Notes: generated from the sequence alone by a model not told the origin. A stretch of DNA of 64,000 bases from Synechococcus sp. UW105 (GCF_900473935.1 NZ_UCNN01000019.1:124001-188000), one strand, 5' to 3'; shown: positions 55,134 to 62,384, counted from the stretch's first letter. A program made the numbers and translations.

Positions 55134-55256
55134 GTACAAGCCCATCTAGGATCTAATATCTCATCAAAACTCGCTTAAAAGCAGCTCATTGGCGGTTCAA
55201 TACCTGGCACTTGCAAATACTTAACTCAACCTAGAGCAGCAGAGATGCTGATCCTG

Positions 55257-55264
55257 TGCTATGG
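55257..55264 (+). promoter_or_regulatory. Extended -10-like element before precursor peptide 1
   Basis: TGCTATGG lies 30 bp upstream of the ATG at 55287. Almost the same element stands 31 bp before the second precursor gene. Matches the TGnTA form of extended -10 promoters. Confidence 0.4.
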
Positions 55265-55286
55265 ATACTGTATTGGCACCTATCCC

Positions 55287-55553
55287 ATGTCAGAAGAACA
55301 ACTCAAGGCATTCATCGCAAAAGTCAAAGGAGATATCAGCCTTCAAGAGAAGCTCAAAGCTGCAGCTAATCCTGATGATGTTGTGGCGCTTGCTAAAGCT
55401 ACTGGCCTTATGATTTCCGCTGACGATTTGAAGAAAGATCAAGCGGAGATTTCGGAAGAAGAGCTCGAAGTCATTTCTGGCGGTGGCTGCGGCGCGTGGA
55501 GCATTAAGTCTGTTGGGACATATCAATGCCAGGGAAACCCTCAAGATGGATAA
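55287..55553 (+). CDS. Prochlorosin-like lanthipeptide precursor 1 (Nif11 leader)
   Basis: 88 residues from ATG 55287. Residues 1-66 are a Nif11-type leader (MSEEQLKAFIAKVKGD) ending ISEEELEVISGG, a double-glycine cleavage site. The core after Gly66 has Cys68 and Cys81 and three dehydratable residues, Ser72, Ser75 and Thr78, allowing up to two thioether rings. This matches ProcA precursors of marine picocyanobacteria, which a ProcM-type LanM synthetase modifies in trans. No such enzyme is in this window. A terminator follows. The product would be an exported cyclic peptide. Confidence 0.85.
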   Translation: MSEEQLKAFIAKVKGDISLQEKLKAAANPDDVVALAKATGLMISADDLKKDQAEISEEELEVISGGGCGAWSIKSVGTYQCQGNPQDG

Positions 55554-55601
55554 TATAAGCATTGGCAGCCTATAAACTAGTCTTCAATATTTTGCACCAT
55601 C

Positions 55602-55624
55602 GCCCGTATTCAGCGGGCTTTTTT
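55602..55624 (+). terminator. Terminator after precursor peptide 1
   Basis: GCCCG and CGGGC stem with a 7-nt loop, followed by six T. It lies 49 bp past the stop codon, so each precursor gene is a separate transcript. Confidence 0.85.
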
Positions 55625-55652
55625 ATTGCTTGCTGACATCGCTGCCGTCGCT

Positions 55653-55660
55653 TGCTATGA
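55653..55660 (+). promoter_or_regulatory. Extended -10-like element before precursor peptide 2
   Basis: TGCTATGA, 31 bp before ATG 55684, mirrors the element before precursor 1 in sequence and spacing, suggesting co-regulation. Confidence 0.4.
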
Positions 55661-55683
55661 CTATTGGAGCGAACTGTTGAGCC

Positions 55684-55920
55684 ATGCCAGAAGAGCAACT
55701 TAAAGCGTTCCTAGTACAGGTTAAAGGCGACAGCAGCCTCCAGGAAAGACTCAAAGCTGCAGCTAATCCTGATGCTGTAGTTTCTATTGCTAAGGAAGCA
55801 GGATTTATGATTTCTGCTGATGACATTAAGAAGGCTCAATCAGAGATTTCAGAAGAAGAGCTGGAAAGCGTGGCTGGTGGTCAACGAACTCATTGTTTGG
55901 CCAGCCAATGGGCAATGTAA
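55684..55920 (+). CDS. Prochlorosin-like lanthipeptide precursor 2 (Nif11 leader)
   Basis: 78 residues. The leader (MPEEQLKAFLVQVKGD...ISEEELESVAGG) matches precursor 1 at roughly 48 of the first 66 positions by eye, whereas the cores are unrelated. The core after Gly66 is only 12 residues with Thr69, one Cys (Cys71) and Ser74, so at most one thioether ring can form. The conserved leader with a hypervariable core is the hallmark of the prochlorosin family. The own promoter-like element and terminator make it an independent unit. Confidence 0.85.
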   Translation: MPEEQLKAFLVQVKGDSSLQERLKAAANPDAVVSIAKEAGFMISADDIKKAQSEISEEELESVAGGQRTHCLASQWAM

Positions 55921-55964
55921 ATCAAAGTGATTGTGGGATCTGAAGTGAAGTCTATTCATCAAAT

Positions 55965-55988
55965 CCCCTGTTGTTTTAGGGGCTTTTT
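55965..55988 (+). terminator. Terminator after precursor peptide 2
   Basis: CCCCT and AGGGG stem with an 8-nt loop, then C and five T, about 45 bp past the stop. Confidence 0.85.
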
Positions 55989-56240
55989 ATTTCTTCAGTC
56001 ACACCCATAAACCCTTAAACCAGCCTTCAATGCCTGGCGCAATTTAGCGCAGTTGAGCAGAAGTAGATCAGGCAATTAGTTATTCAATAGGCACGAAATC
56101 TTCCTCAGTGCCATTCACAAGTTCACCGCCAGTAAGTGCCCCGAGAGTGTCGACAGTGGTGGGATAGGGATCCTCTCCGAGCTTTGCCTTAGCTCGCTTC
56201 CATCTCTCAACTTCTCACCCTCTAGCAGGGTGGCAACAAA

Positions 56241-56266
56241 AAACCCCGCTCGTGGCGGGGCTTTTT
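56241..56266. terminator. Bidirectional terminator
   Basis: AAACCCCGC, a short loop and GCGGGGC followed by five T; the minus strand also ends in a T-run (GGGGTTTTTTG). It terminates the double-glycine peptide gene on the minus strand and could block readthrough on the plus strand. Confidence 0.88.
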
Positions 56267-56295
56267 GCCTCTTCTCTTCGATCAGGAGGTGGTCG

Positions 56296-56472
56296 TCATT
56301 CCACGAGATCACCCATGGTGGGGCCACCAAATGCACCAGAGATGCGGTTGATAGGGCCAAGAGGAGTAAAGCCAACGACACCGTTGACAACGACCTTCCA
56401 GAAGCCGCCGCCTTGCACAGCCTCCAGATCGTCTTCGTTGATGTTCTGAGCGTCAAAAGCTTGAGTGGTCAT
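56296..56472 (-). CDS. Double-glycine leader peptide, bacteriocin-like
   Basis: A 58-residue frame with a short acidic leader (MTTQAFDAQNINEDDLEAVQ) ending at Gly21-Gly22-Gly23, as in peptides cut and exported by C39-peptidase ABC transporters. The 35-residue core begins FWKVVVNGVVGFTPLG and is hydrophobic and Gly-rich, with no Cys, resembling unmodified class II bacteriocin/microcin-like peptides. The leader is not of the Nif11 type, so it differs from the two neighbouring precursors. A terminator follows 30 bp downstream. No immunity or transporter gene is next to it. Confidence 0.65.
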   Translation of the reverse strand: MTTQAFDAQNINEDDLEAVQGGGFWKVVVNGVVGFTPLGPINRISGAFGGPTMGDLVE

Positions 56473-56623
56473 GAGTTTGAAGTGAGTTGAGTGAGTGATG
56501 TGTGGGGGTGTTGCCCCCTCGACTCCTTCAAGATCACAGCTCTATTGGTGAACCCCAGTGCCTGGATGTGGTGGGGAAGCAGGCAAGTTCTGGTGAAGCT
56601 CTGGTGAACGGTTCAGAACCCAG

Positions 56624-56700
56624 TCACCAACTGGGCTGACAACGCTGCCAACCTGCTTTCTGCATGGTCTCCCAGGCTTCGATTGCTTTGCACACTCGGA
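56624..56700 (-). pseudogene. C-terminal remnant of a DUF1651 gene
   Basis: The minus strand reads VCKAIEAWETMQKAGWQRC and ends Gln-Pro-Ser-Trp-stop, almost the same as the end of the intact DUF1651 gene at 57120-57383. No full-length frame exists upstream. Flanking blocks (near 56514 and 57018) are also shared, so this is a duplicated fragment that has decayed. Confidence 0.65.
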
Positions 56701-56776
56701 TGATGGTCAGATGGTCTGCCCACCAAGAAACGAATTCATTTCAGGCATTAAGCGTGGTATCTGCGACACTAATGGC

Positions 56777-57010
56777 ATGAAACGACTCCTACTTTTACTG
56801 CCATTCTTGCTTGCAGCACAGCCAGCAACGGCTCAACAGGATCCCAACCACTGTGACTCAATGGTTAGGGCTGCCATGCAGGGATATCAAATATCTAAAG
56901 ACACGCCATGCATTGACGTAAGTGAAGGAGACTGGCCGAAATCAGCCAAATATTATTCAAAATTTGAGTATTTCTGTATAGGTCGTGAAAGAAACCCAGG
57001 CTGCAGTTAG
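56777..57010 (+). CDS. Small secreted Cys-containing protein
   Basis: 77 residues from ATG 56777. A classic signal peptide (MKRLLLLLPFLLAAQPATAQ) is followed by about 57 mature residues with four Cys (DPNHCDSM, TPCIDV, YFCIG, NPGCS), enough for two disulfides. No family recognised. It could be a toxin, immunity or surface factor, but nothing in the sequence decides this. Confidence 0.6.
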   Translation: MKRLLLLLPFLLAAQPATAQQDPNHCDSMVRAAMQGYQISKDTPCIDVSEGDWPKSAKYYSKFEYFCIGRERNPGCS

Positions 57011-57119
57011 CAATCACTTGGCCCCTCAACTCCTTCAAGATCACAGCACTTCTGGCACCTGCTAGAAGGCATGGGACGGATTTTGATATTCACTGACCCC
57101 GCACACTGCGGGATCGACA

Positions 57120-57383
57120 TCACCACCTAGGCGGGCACCGCTTCCACCCGCCGGACTTCTGCATCGTTTCCCAGGCTTCGATGGCGTTGTGCCTGAGCAT
57201 CCTGCGAACCACAGGTTGACCACTGCCCCGTAGCGGTCTGGTCTCCACCACCACCCACTTCGCATGGGCTGTAGGCACGTCATTCCTGAACCGGCAGACC
57301 TTCTGTTGCTCTGTGCTGAGTAGCCAGCCTTCCCCGTCTTTCGGGGTGTGGCGATCAACAAGTGGCCTGTCCTTGTTCGGCAA
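57120..57383 (-). CDS. DUF1651 family protein
   Basis: 87 residues. GEGWLLSTEQQKVCRFRND near the start and NAIEAWETMQKSGGWKRCPP near the end match DUF1651, a small family found in many copies in marine picocyanobacteria, often in islands. Function unknown. A decayed second copy of its 3' end lies about 500 bp away. Confidence 0.7.
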   Translation of the reverse strand: MPNKDRPLVDRHTPKDGEGWLLSTEQQKVCRFRNDVPTAHAKWVVVETRPLRGSGQPVVRRMLRHNAIEAWETMQKSGGWKRCPPRW

Positions 57384-57422
57384 CTGGAAAGGATGGCGAA
57401 ACAGCAGGTGCTGCAGATTGCC

Positions 57423-57779
57423 TCAGAACCTAGTGCGGTGTGTAACCGTTGAGTTGACGCCTAAACCAGTCATCCAATCCAGCTGACGCACACAGCTCAC
57501 AACCGCTCCAGGGTTCTTCTGCTTCATTGCTTGACCAGCTGCGGCCATCAGCGTTTGGATCGACCATGCCAACATCTCCTCCCGATCAATCCCGGTCTTA
57601 TCGACGTCGGCCTTGATCTGAGCCCATGCTCGTTTCAGGAGCTTGTAGCCCTGTGCCCTTGAGATACCCCACTGCTGTCTCGCGAATTCGAGACAAGCTG
57701 TATTTGGTTCACCAGCAAGGAGCAGCCCCTGGAGCTGATCAATCCGACTAGTGGTCTCTTCCGTAGTGGCGCGTGCCAT
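57423..57779 (-). CDS. Possible terminase small subunit / DNA-binding protein
   Basis: 118 residues. The N-terminal part has a helix-turn-helix-like pattern (ACLEFARQQWGISRAQGYKLLKRAW), followed by helices (REEMLAWSIQTLMAAAGQAM) and GAVVSCVRQLDWMTGLG. Small terminase subunits of phages and satellites have this size and layout, and its position at the far end of the element matches satellites that redirect packaging. The match is by pattern only; another small DNA-binding protein is possible. Confidence 0.5.
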   Translation of the reverse strand: MARATTEETTSRIDQLQGLLLAGEPNTACLEFARQQWGISRAQGYKLLKRAWAQIKADVDKTGIDREEMLAWSIQTLMAAAGQAMKQKNPGAVVSCVRQLDWMTGLGVNSTVTHRTRF

Positions 57780-57843
57780 GGCCAGTCATGCGGAAATAAG
57801 AGTCGACAAAATACTTTTTGCCTCTGAGCAAAGGCTAGGACAA

Positions 57844-57865
57844 ATCTGCGCATCTTTCTGCGCAT
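57844..57865 (+). repeat. Two TTCTGCGCAT-like repeats at the right end
   Basis: ATCTGCGCAT (57844-57853) and TTCTGCGCAT (57856-57865) match the motif repeated four times beside the integrase. They lie 66-87 bp inside the right attachment site, as arm-type recombinase sites would. Confidence 0.7.
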
Positions 57866-57930
57866 ACAATTTGTATTAAATAAAGAAGAACCCAGTGATA
57901 GCAGTAGTTTATGAGGCTTATTTACCCTCT

Positions 57931-57975
57931 ATGGCATGCAGGGGGTCAGGAGTTCGAGTCTCCTTGGCTCCATTC
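57931..57975 (+). repeat. Right attachment site (45-bp direct repeat)
   Basis: Identical over 45 bp to the 3' half of tRNA-Ala at 48968-49012. It lacks the 5' half of the tRNA, so it is not a second tRNA gene. It marks the right boundary of the element. Confidence 0.93.
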
Positions 57976-58498
57976 GATTTCCCAAGTTGCTCACTGGTTT
58001 CTGCGCTGGTGGGCATTTTGATTGACCTGTCCTGATCAGCAGTCGTAAAGCAGTACCGCACGCTGCTCTCGACTCTCCACGTCGCTCTCTTTCATCTGCG
58101 ACTCGTCGTAATCCAAAGCCCGCAAAGGGCAGGCCGTAGCGCGGAACGGCTGATGCCTCCCATCGTGGATCCACTCCCCAACTGGCTGGCCATGGGCCGC
58201 ATCAATAGGCATCTCAACGATGCAACATCATGACCTCTGTATCTCTGCTGAAGGGACCCGACAGCGCTTTGTCAGCAGTTCCCATTCTTGGCTTCATGCC
58301 AAAGAAGGGGCAGGATCTCGTTGACTGGCGCCACTTGACGGACGACTCAATGCGCAGAAGTCAATCAAACGATCGGTTATTTGATAGGAACGCAATCCTC
58401 TTCGGTTAAACGCGTGACCTCCTGCTTTGTGGTGCTGAGCTGCCCGAGGGGATGGTGACCGGTCGGGCTTATGTGTGCGCGTTCCTAGGTGTGTAGCC

Positions 58499-58615
58499 AT
58501 GCTGATTCCACAAGTGTCGCTTGACGATGAAGTGAGGCCTGGCATGACTTGCGCTGTGTTGCAGTACCGCATTGATCAGCTCAAGCGGCTTGGTTGGCCA
58601 AGGCCGATCGAGTGA
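58499..58615 (+). CDS. Possible 38-residue protein
   Basis: ATG frame with a plausible composition (MLIPQVSLDDEVRPGMTCAV, then LKRLGWPRPIE). No ribosome site is obvious. It may be the tail of a degraded gene. Confidence 0.3.
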   Translation: MLIPQVSLDDEVRPGMTCAVLQYRIDQLKRLGWPRPIE

Positions 58616-59125
58616 GCAAACGTGTTCGACTACGCAGCTCAGCAATATGGCGGGATACTTTGTAAGTTAAGATCGATTTTATGGGTATCCGCATCGCATT
58701 GAGTATCTCAATGTCTGATGGGATGCTGGATTTCTGGTCTCAACGAAACTAGTTGGAGCTCGCAATGTTCCAGGGGGGAAGGTCAGTCGGACAACATTTT
58801 CGTCTTATGAATGTATTGGCGATCAGTCGAGATCGCCCATTAAAATTCAGGTTAGAGTGAATATCAATGATTCAAATGCCTTCTTTTGACTTGGAAGGGT
58901 AATTGTATTCGCGTTGAAGGTCGAAGTACACATGTTGTTGGCCTCAGTTCTGGATTGGTCTGTCTAGCTGAGGGAAGGCTTCTGAGAGTTCAAAAAGAGC
59001 AGGTGGTTGATGCAGAAAGCAAATTGAACGACCACGAGTAATTGGTTGGGGCTGTGTGATGGAAGGATGCATGGCTCCGTGGAAGGCATGGCCGTTGGGG
59101 TGGCCTACTGTGATGAGTCGCCATC
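58616..59125. other. AT-rich stretch with no recognised gene
   Basis: About 510 bp with lower GC than its surroundings, and no frame that looks coding on either strand. It contributes to the eroded look of the second element. Confidence 0.5.
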
Positions 59126-59150
59126 AAAAAGCCCCCGCCGAAGCAGGGGA
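59126..59150 (-). terminator. Terminator after the RTX gene
   Basis: On the minus strand CCCCTGC, TTCG loop, GCGGGGG then C and five T. It lies about 40 bp past the stop of the RTX gene. Confidence 0.85.
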
Positions 59151-59186
59151 GGGCATTGCTTTAATCTAACTATTATTGACCTGTGG

Positions 59187-60170
59187 TCACCATAAAGGAT
59201 CTCTGGTGATGACATTTTCGTCGATATTCAAGTCGTCAACATTGGCATTGTTGACGAGTGCGAGCATGTCGTCACCCTGCATAAGAACTACAGATGTGCC
59301 AAAGTTGAACATCCCAAAGTCTTCGCCAATCCCAGCTCCGGTGACGACGATTTTGTCATTTCCAATGCCGAAGTCCTTGATGTGGTCAATGCCAAAACCT
59401 TCTGTTAGGAAAAAGGTGTCTCCGCCTTGCCCCCCAAATAGATCGTCAAACCCCCTGCCTCCAATAATGAAATCATCGCCACGCTCGCCTCTGATTTCAT
59501 CGTTGCCATCTAGGCCAAGAATGACATCATTGCCAGATCCTGATCTCACATTGTTGTTGCTTTCGTTTCCGATGATCAGGTCGTTCCCTTGACGAGTAAT
59601 CACATTTTCGATGCTCGTCAATTTATCTCTTCCCTCTCCTGTATTTTGCCAATTTTGATTGGAAAGATTGATTGTATATCTCGCCCTTGATCTGGCAGTG
59701 CCAAAAATTGCTGTATCTGTTCCTTCGCCACCATCAATTACATCATTGCCAACTCCGCCAGCAAGTTGATCGTCATCTTCTCCGGCATAAAGAAAATCAT
59801 TGCCTTCGTCGCCACGCAAGTAGTCGTTTCCGCGGCCGCCAAAGGCTCGATCATCACCTGTGCCACATAAAAGGCTATCGCCCCCTCTGCCGCCTACAAG
59901 AACATCGTTTCCATCACCACCCCATGCTTGCCCACCACCACCACGTAAAAACAACCAGTCATTACCCCCTTCTCCGTGAATTGTCTCCCAACCTTCGTCA
60001 GATCCGAAGATCACATCGTCACCATCACCTGCTTCAATCCAAATTTGCGGGTTCCGTCCATTTCTCCTGTATCGTGCACGATCGTCTCGCTCGTAGTCAT
60101 AAAAGTCGTCGCCATTTGTTCCCAGAACAGACAAGGTGTTGTACTGCCTGTTGTATGTTTTTGAAATCAT
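59187..60170 (-). CDS. RTX (hemolysin-type calcium-binding) repeat protein
   Basis: 327 residues made almost entirely of nonapeptide GGxGxDxux repeats: GEGGNDWLFLRGG, GGRGNDYLRGDEGNDFLYAG, GVGNDVIDGGEGTDTAIFG, GERGDDFIIGGRGFDDLFGG. These form Ca2+-binding beta-rolls. The C-terminus is typical of type I secreted proteins, with no signal peptide. No catalytic domain is seen, so it may be a surface or extracellular structural protein. It stands alone in the putative second element and has its own terminator. Confidence 0.9.
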   Translation of the reverse strand: MISKTYNRQYNTLSVLGTNGDDFYDYERDDRARYRRNGRNPQIWIEAGDGDDVIFGSDEGWETIHGEGGNDWLFLRGGGGQAWGGDGNDVLVGGRGGDSLLCGTGDDRAFGGRGNDYLRGDEGNDFLYAGEDDDQLAGGVGNDVIDGGEGTDTAIFGTARSRARYTINLSNQNWQNTGEGRDKLTSIENVITRQGNDLIIGNESNNNVRSGSGNDVILGLDGNDEIRGERGDDFIIGGRGFDDLFGGQGGDTFFLTEGFGIDHIKDFGIGNDKIVVTGAGIGEDFGMFNFGTSVVLMQGDDMLALVNNANVDDLNIDENVITRDPLW

Positions 60171-60369
60171 GAGATTGGTTTTGTTGATTGGGATCGGAGA
60201 TGCTATTCCGACAGATTCACCATGCCTTCAATCAACCAATGCTTAAGTGAATTAGTTCATGTTGGGCTGTGATTCTTCTCACAAGAGCTGACAGGGGCTT
60301 CAATCCAAAGGTTCAATTCCAGCTACTGCAACTGTTGACCTGTCACAAAGACCAGGGTTCTTAGGGAAT

Positions 60370-60397
60370 AGGAGATCGAGTCTCCTTGGCTCGATTC
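60370..60397 (+). repeat. Third, diverged attachment-like copy
   Basis: AGGAGATCGAGTCTCC and the following TTGGCTCGATTC match the tRNA-Ala 3' end at 26 of 28 positions. The upstream part is lost. It is likely the right end of an older insertion at the same tRNA gene. Confidence 0.7.
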
Positions 60398-60504
60398 ATT
60401 CATTGCCAGGCTCCTCTACGAATCTGAGGCTCCTTTCTTTTGTTCGTATTCAAGGATGAGGGCAAGATCGCGTCCTTGACGGATGTCTCTTCAGGGTTTT
60501 GTGA

Positions 60505-60747
60505 TCACTGGGATTCCTGCGACAAACACAGCAGATCACGTGGTAACCAGTAGAGCTCTCTAGTGATCACCACGGTGTGCATGCTTCCTTGTTTCATTGG
60601 GTCTGTTGGCAGTTTCGCGGTTGCGATGGCGTCCTGAATGGCCACATTGATGCCCACGAATCCAATCGCTGTCATCACGTGGGTCGCATCACTGATGAGC
60701 AGCAGGCCAAGCATCAAACCAGCGGGCCCACCCCAACGACCCAACAC
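60505..60747 (-). CDS. Possible small membrane protein
   Basis: 80 residues from a GTG start. A Gly/Leu-rich membrane segment (GGPAGLMLGLLLISDATHVM) and a second hydrophobic stretch (AIGFVGINVAIQDAIAT) are followed by a polar tail. Unrecognised. The frame looks protein-like, but the start is weak. Confidence 0.35.
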   Translation of the reverse strand: MLGRWGGPAGLMLGLLLISDATHVMTAIGFVGINVAIQDAIATAKLPTDPMKQGSMHTVVITRELYWLPRDLLCLSQESQ

Positions 60748-61181
60748 GTTGTGGAGTGTTGATCGATGCTGCTCTCTTTCAGAACCGTTTCAGCCGCCAC
60801 CGGGCTCAATCGATTACGACGCAGTCAGTTCCAGCCAGACCAATGCCGTTAGCGAAAAGGTGGCAATCGACAGCGGAATCCAGGAGTCCTTCAAAACGCG
60901 GGCCATACCTCTGCAGAAGCTGCTCCACTAAACCAACTCTCTGATCAATGGCAAGAACACGAAATAGTGAACCCAGCTGCCGCCATGCAGTGGCTTGTCT
61001 TTGATGGGATGCCGTGCAGACATCTAGCGAACCCATCTCGGATTTGAAAATAGATGTTTTGCGTCAGCTTCTTTGAAGAGACAAGACTTCTCCGGCCCCT
61101 CACCCATGAAACTTGCAATGCGGCTGTATTGAGGCTGGTGCGGATCAGTGGCTGGATGGGGTCTGTCAGCCAGCCAGTGGC
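60748..61181. other. Gene-poor stretch
   Basis: About 430 bp with short overlapping frames on both strands, none with a convincing start, ribosome site or recognisable product. It may be remnants of genes. Confidence 0.4.
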
Positions 61182-61523
61182 TTACGTCATCAGGATCTGC
61201 TGCAAGAGATCGAAGACGAACTCATAGTCGGTACAGCTGAACATCTGTTCGATGCAGCCATAGGACCTGCCGTGTCCAACCCCAAAGTGTTCGGCAAACG
61301 CGTCCGCGTCGTGGTGGTCTTGCCAGCGCGCGAGGTCTTCGCGTCGCCAGACAGCCAGTGCATCGGCAGTGTCAATCGGGCGGAACTCTTCCTGGCAGCT
61401 GCTGTTGCCCTCAGCGCATCGGCGAATGACGTCCGCGACGCATCGAAAGGTGGCTTCTTCTAGAGCCCCTTCCTTGTAGAGCTGTTCGATGGTCTGCTCA
61501 GCTTGTTCGAGAGTCATTCCCAT
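61182..61523 (-). CDS. Hypothetical acidic protein
   Basis: 113 residues (111 from the second ATG at 61517). Helical and acidic, with five Cys spread through the chain (FRCVADVIRRCAEGNSSCQEE, YGCIEQMFSCTDYEF). It reads like a real cytosolic protein, but I recognise no family. The neighbours give no clue. Confidence 0.55.
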   Translation of the reverse strand: MGMTLEQAEQTIEQLYKEGALEEATFRCVADVIRRCAEGNSSCQEEFRPIDTADALAVWRREDLARWQDHHDADAFAEHFGVGHGRSYGCIEQMFSCTDYEFVFDLLQQILMT

Positions 61524-61585
61524 CTCTGCATCATTCCATGCAGATGGGTATCAGACGAAGTTCAATTGACCTGGTGAGATCAATC

Positions 61586-61607
61586 AAAAACCCCGCTTTG
61601 AGCGGGG
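61586..61607 (-). terminator. Terminator for a minus-strand transcript
   Basis: On the minus strand GCGGGG-type stem (CCCCGC/GCGGGG, loop TTTGA or its complement) followed by five T. It lies 29 bp beyond the stop of a 48-residue minus-strand frame and supports that gene. Confidence 0.85.
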
Positions 61608-61635
61608 CAACGTTTCTTTGAATGAAGTCAACAGC

Positions 61636-61782
61636 TCAGTTCGCTAAAGACGCAAGCTTCGCAGGTGATAGGTGAGCTGATCTGTAATCAATGCCCTCTG
61701 AATGGGCGGCAAAGCAAAGCTGAGCCTGATGGAGGCGTCGAGCCTTCCTCTCTTTCTCTTTGATCATCAGAAGGGTGTTCAT
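61636..61782 (-). CDS. Probable 48-residue basic protein
   Basis: ATG frame of 48 residues: MNTLLMIKEKERKARRLHQA, then CFAAHSEGIDYRSAHLSPA. It is basic, with a possible helix. The main support is the T-tailed terminator just downstream on the same strand, which otherwise has no gene to serve. Function unknown. Confidence 0.45.
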   Translation of the reverse strand: MNTLLMIKEKERKARRLHQAQLCFAAHSEGIDYRSAHLSPAKLASLAN

Positions 61783-62033
61783 GGCAACGACCTACAGCGC
61801 CTCAAACCCCGTTGCTTGTTTGAGATCGAACTGCGTCCTTTGTGGGGACCAACGTTTCTAGATGGTAAACGAGGTTGCTGGGTTCGGCGGGGTGAAAGCC
61901 GAACAGCCAGAGGTGAATGAACCGAACCAGTGACTGCTTTTGATGCCTCGTCATCGTCTTCTTGGTCTGCGCGTTGTCTTCAGTGTTCCAGCGCCTTTGC
62001 CCTCAAGGCGGCAGCCATGATCTCAGCCCCTCG

Positions 62034-62384
62034 TTGCAGTTTTGGGCTCTCGCTACGATCCCTCCATCAGTCACCAATGATCCCTCAGTGCTTCCAGAGG
62101 ATTTCGACTACACAGCCTCCATCTCATTTCTAGATGTCCGAGAATCTCTGCCCTCGATCGACCCGGAAAATCTTTCGCCGCAGAATGTGTTGGACATCCT
62201 GCTGCATCTTTTCAAGCAGAAACCTGGATTTGTAGATCGTGGCCATGAAACTAACAACAAGGAAACGGCATGGGTGAATGCATTCCTGTTCCGGCTCAAC
62301 CCTGGCATCGATGCTGATGGTATGGAGGCCTTTGTTGTGGAGGTGATTGGCTCCAGTGTCGACAAGATGGCCAACCTGCATTGA
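62034..62384 (+). CDS. Hypothetical protein
   Basis: About 116 residues from TTG 62034; the frame is open further back to 61962 but the upstream part looks non-coding. The product, VLPEDFDYTASISFLDVRE to SSVDKMANLH, is acidic and has strand-helix alternation. No family recognised. The start remains uncertain because no ATG or GTG lies near the conserved-looking region. Confidence 0.45.
   Translation: MQFWALATIPPSVTNDPSVLPEDFDYTASISFLDVRESLPSIDPENLSPQNVLDILLHLFKQKPGFVDRGHETNNKETAWVNAFLFRLNPGIDADGMEAFVVEVIGSSVDKMANLH

Larger units (their letters stand above)
49013..57975 (+). mobile_element. Integrative element in tRNA-Ala, satellite/tycheposon-like
   Basis: About 9 kb between two identical 45-bp repeats. 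Gene order: tyrosine recombinase next to the tRNA, Xis-like protein, hypothetical protein, primase-like protein, DUF3987-type helicase-like protein, then cargo (outer-membrane barrel, two Nif11-leader peptides, a third double-glycine peptide on the opposite strand, small secreted protein, DUF1651 protein), and at the far end a possible terminase small subunit. Short TTCTGCGCAT motifs lie at both ends. No capsid, tail or conjugation genes are seen. This fits a phage satellite or the tycheposons described from Prochlorococcus. Confidence 0.85.
57976..60397. mobile_element. Probable second, eroded element in tandem
   Basis: The region between the right attachment site and a third, diverged attachment-like copy at 60370-60397. 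It contains an RTX protein gene and a possible 38-residue ORF, little else, and no integrase. Scattered TTCTGCGCAT-like motifs occur at 57999-58008 (nine of ten) and, reversed, at 58350-58359. This fits an older insertion at the same tRNA that has lost its mobility genes. The 200 bp between the RTX start and the third copy show no gene. Confidence 0.5.

Noticed and set aside
55134-56600. Complete lanthipeptide cluster
   Set aside because: No LanM, LanB/C, peptidase or ABC exporter is encoded here or elsewhere in this window; only precursors are present.
57931-57975. Second tRNA-Ala gene
   Set aside because: Only the 3' half from the anticodon loop is present, so it cannot fold as a tRNA; it is the right attachment repeat.
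57976-58240. Plus-strand frame ending PNWLAMGRINRHLNDATS
   Set aside because: Protein-like at its end but with no start codon; may be a remnant, not supported as a gene.
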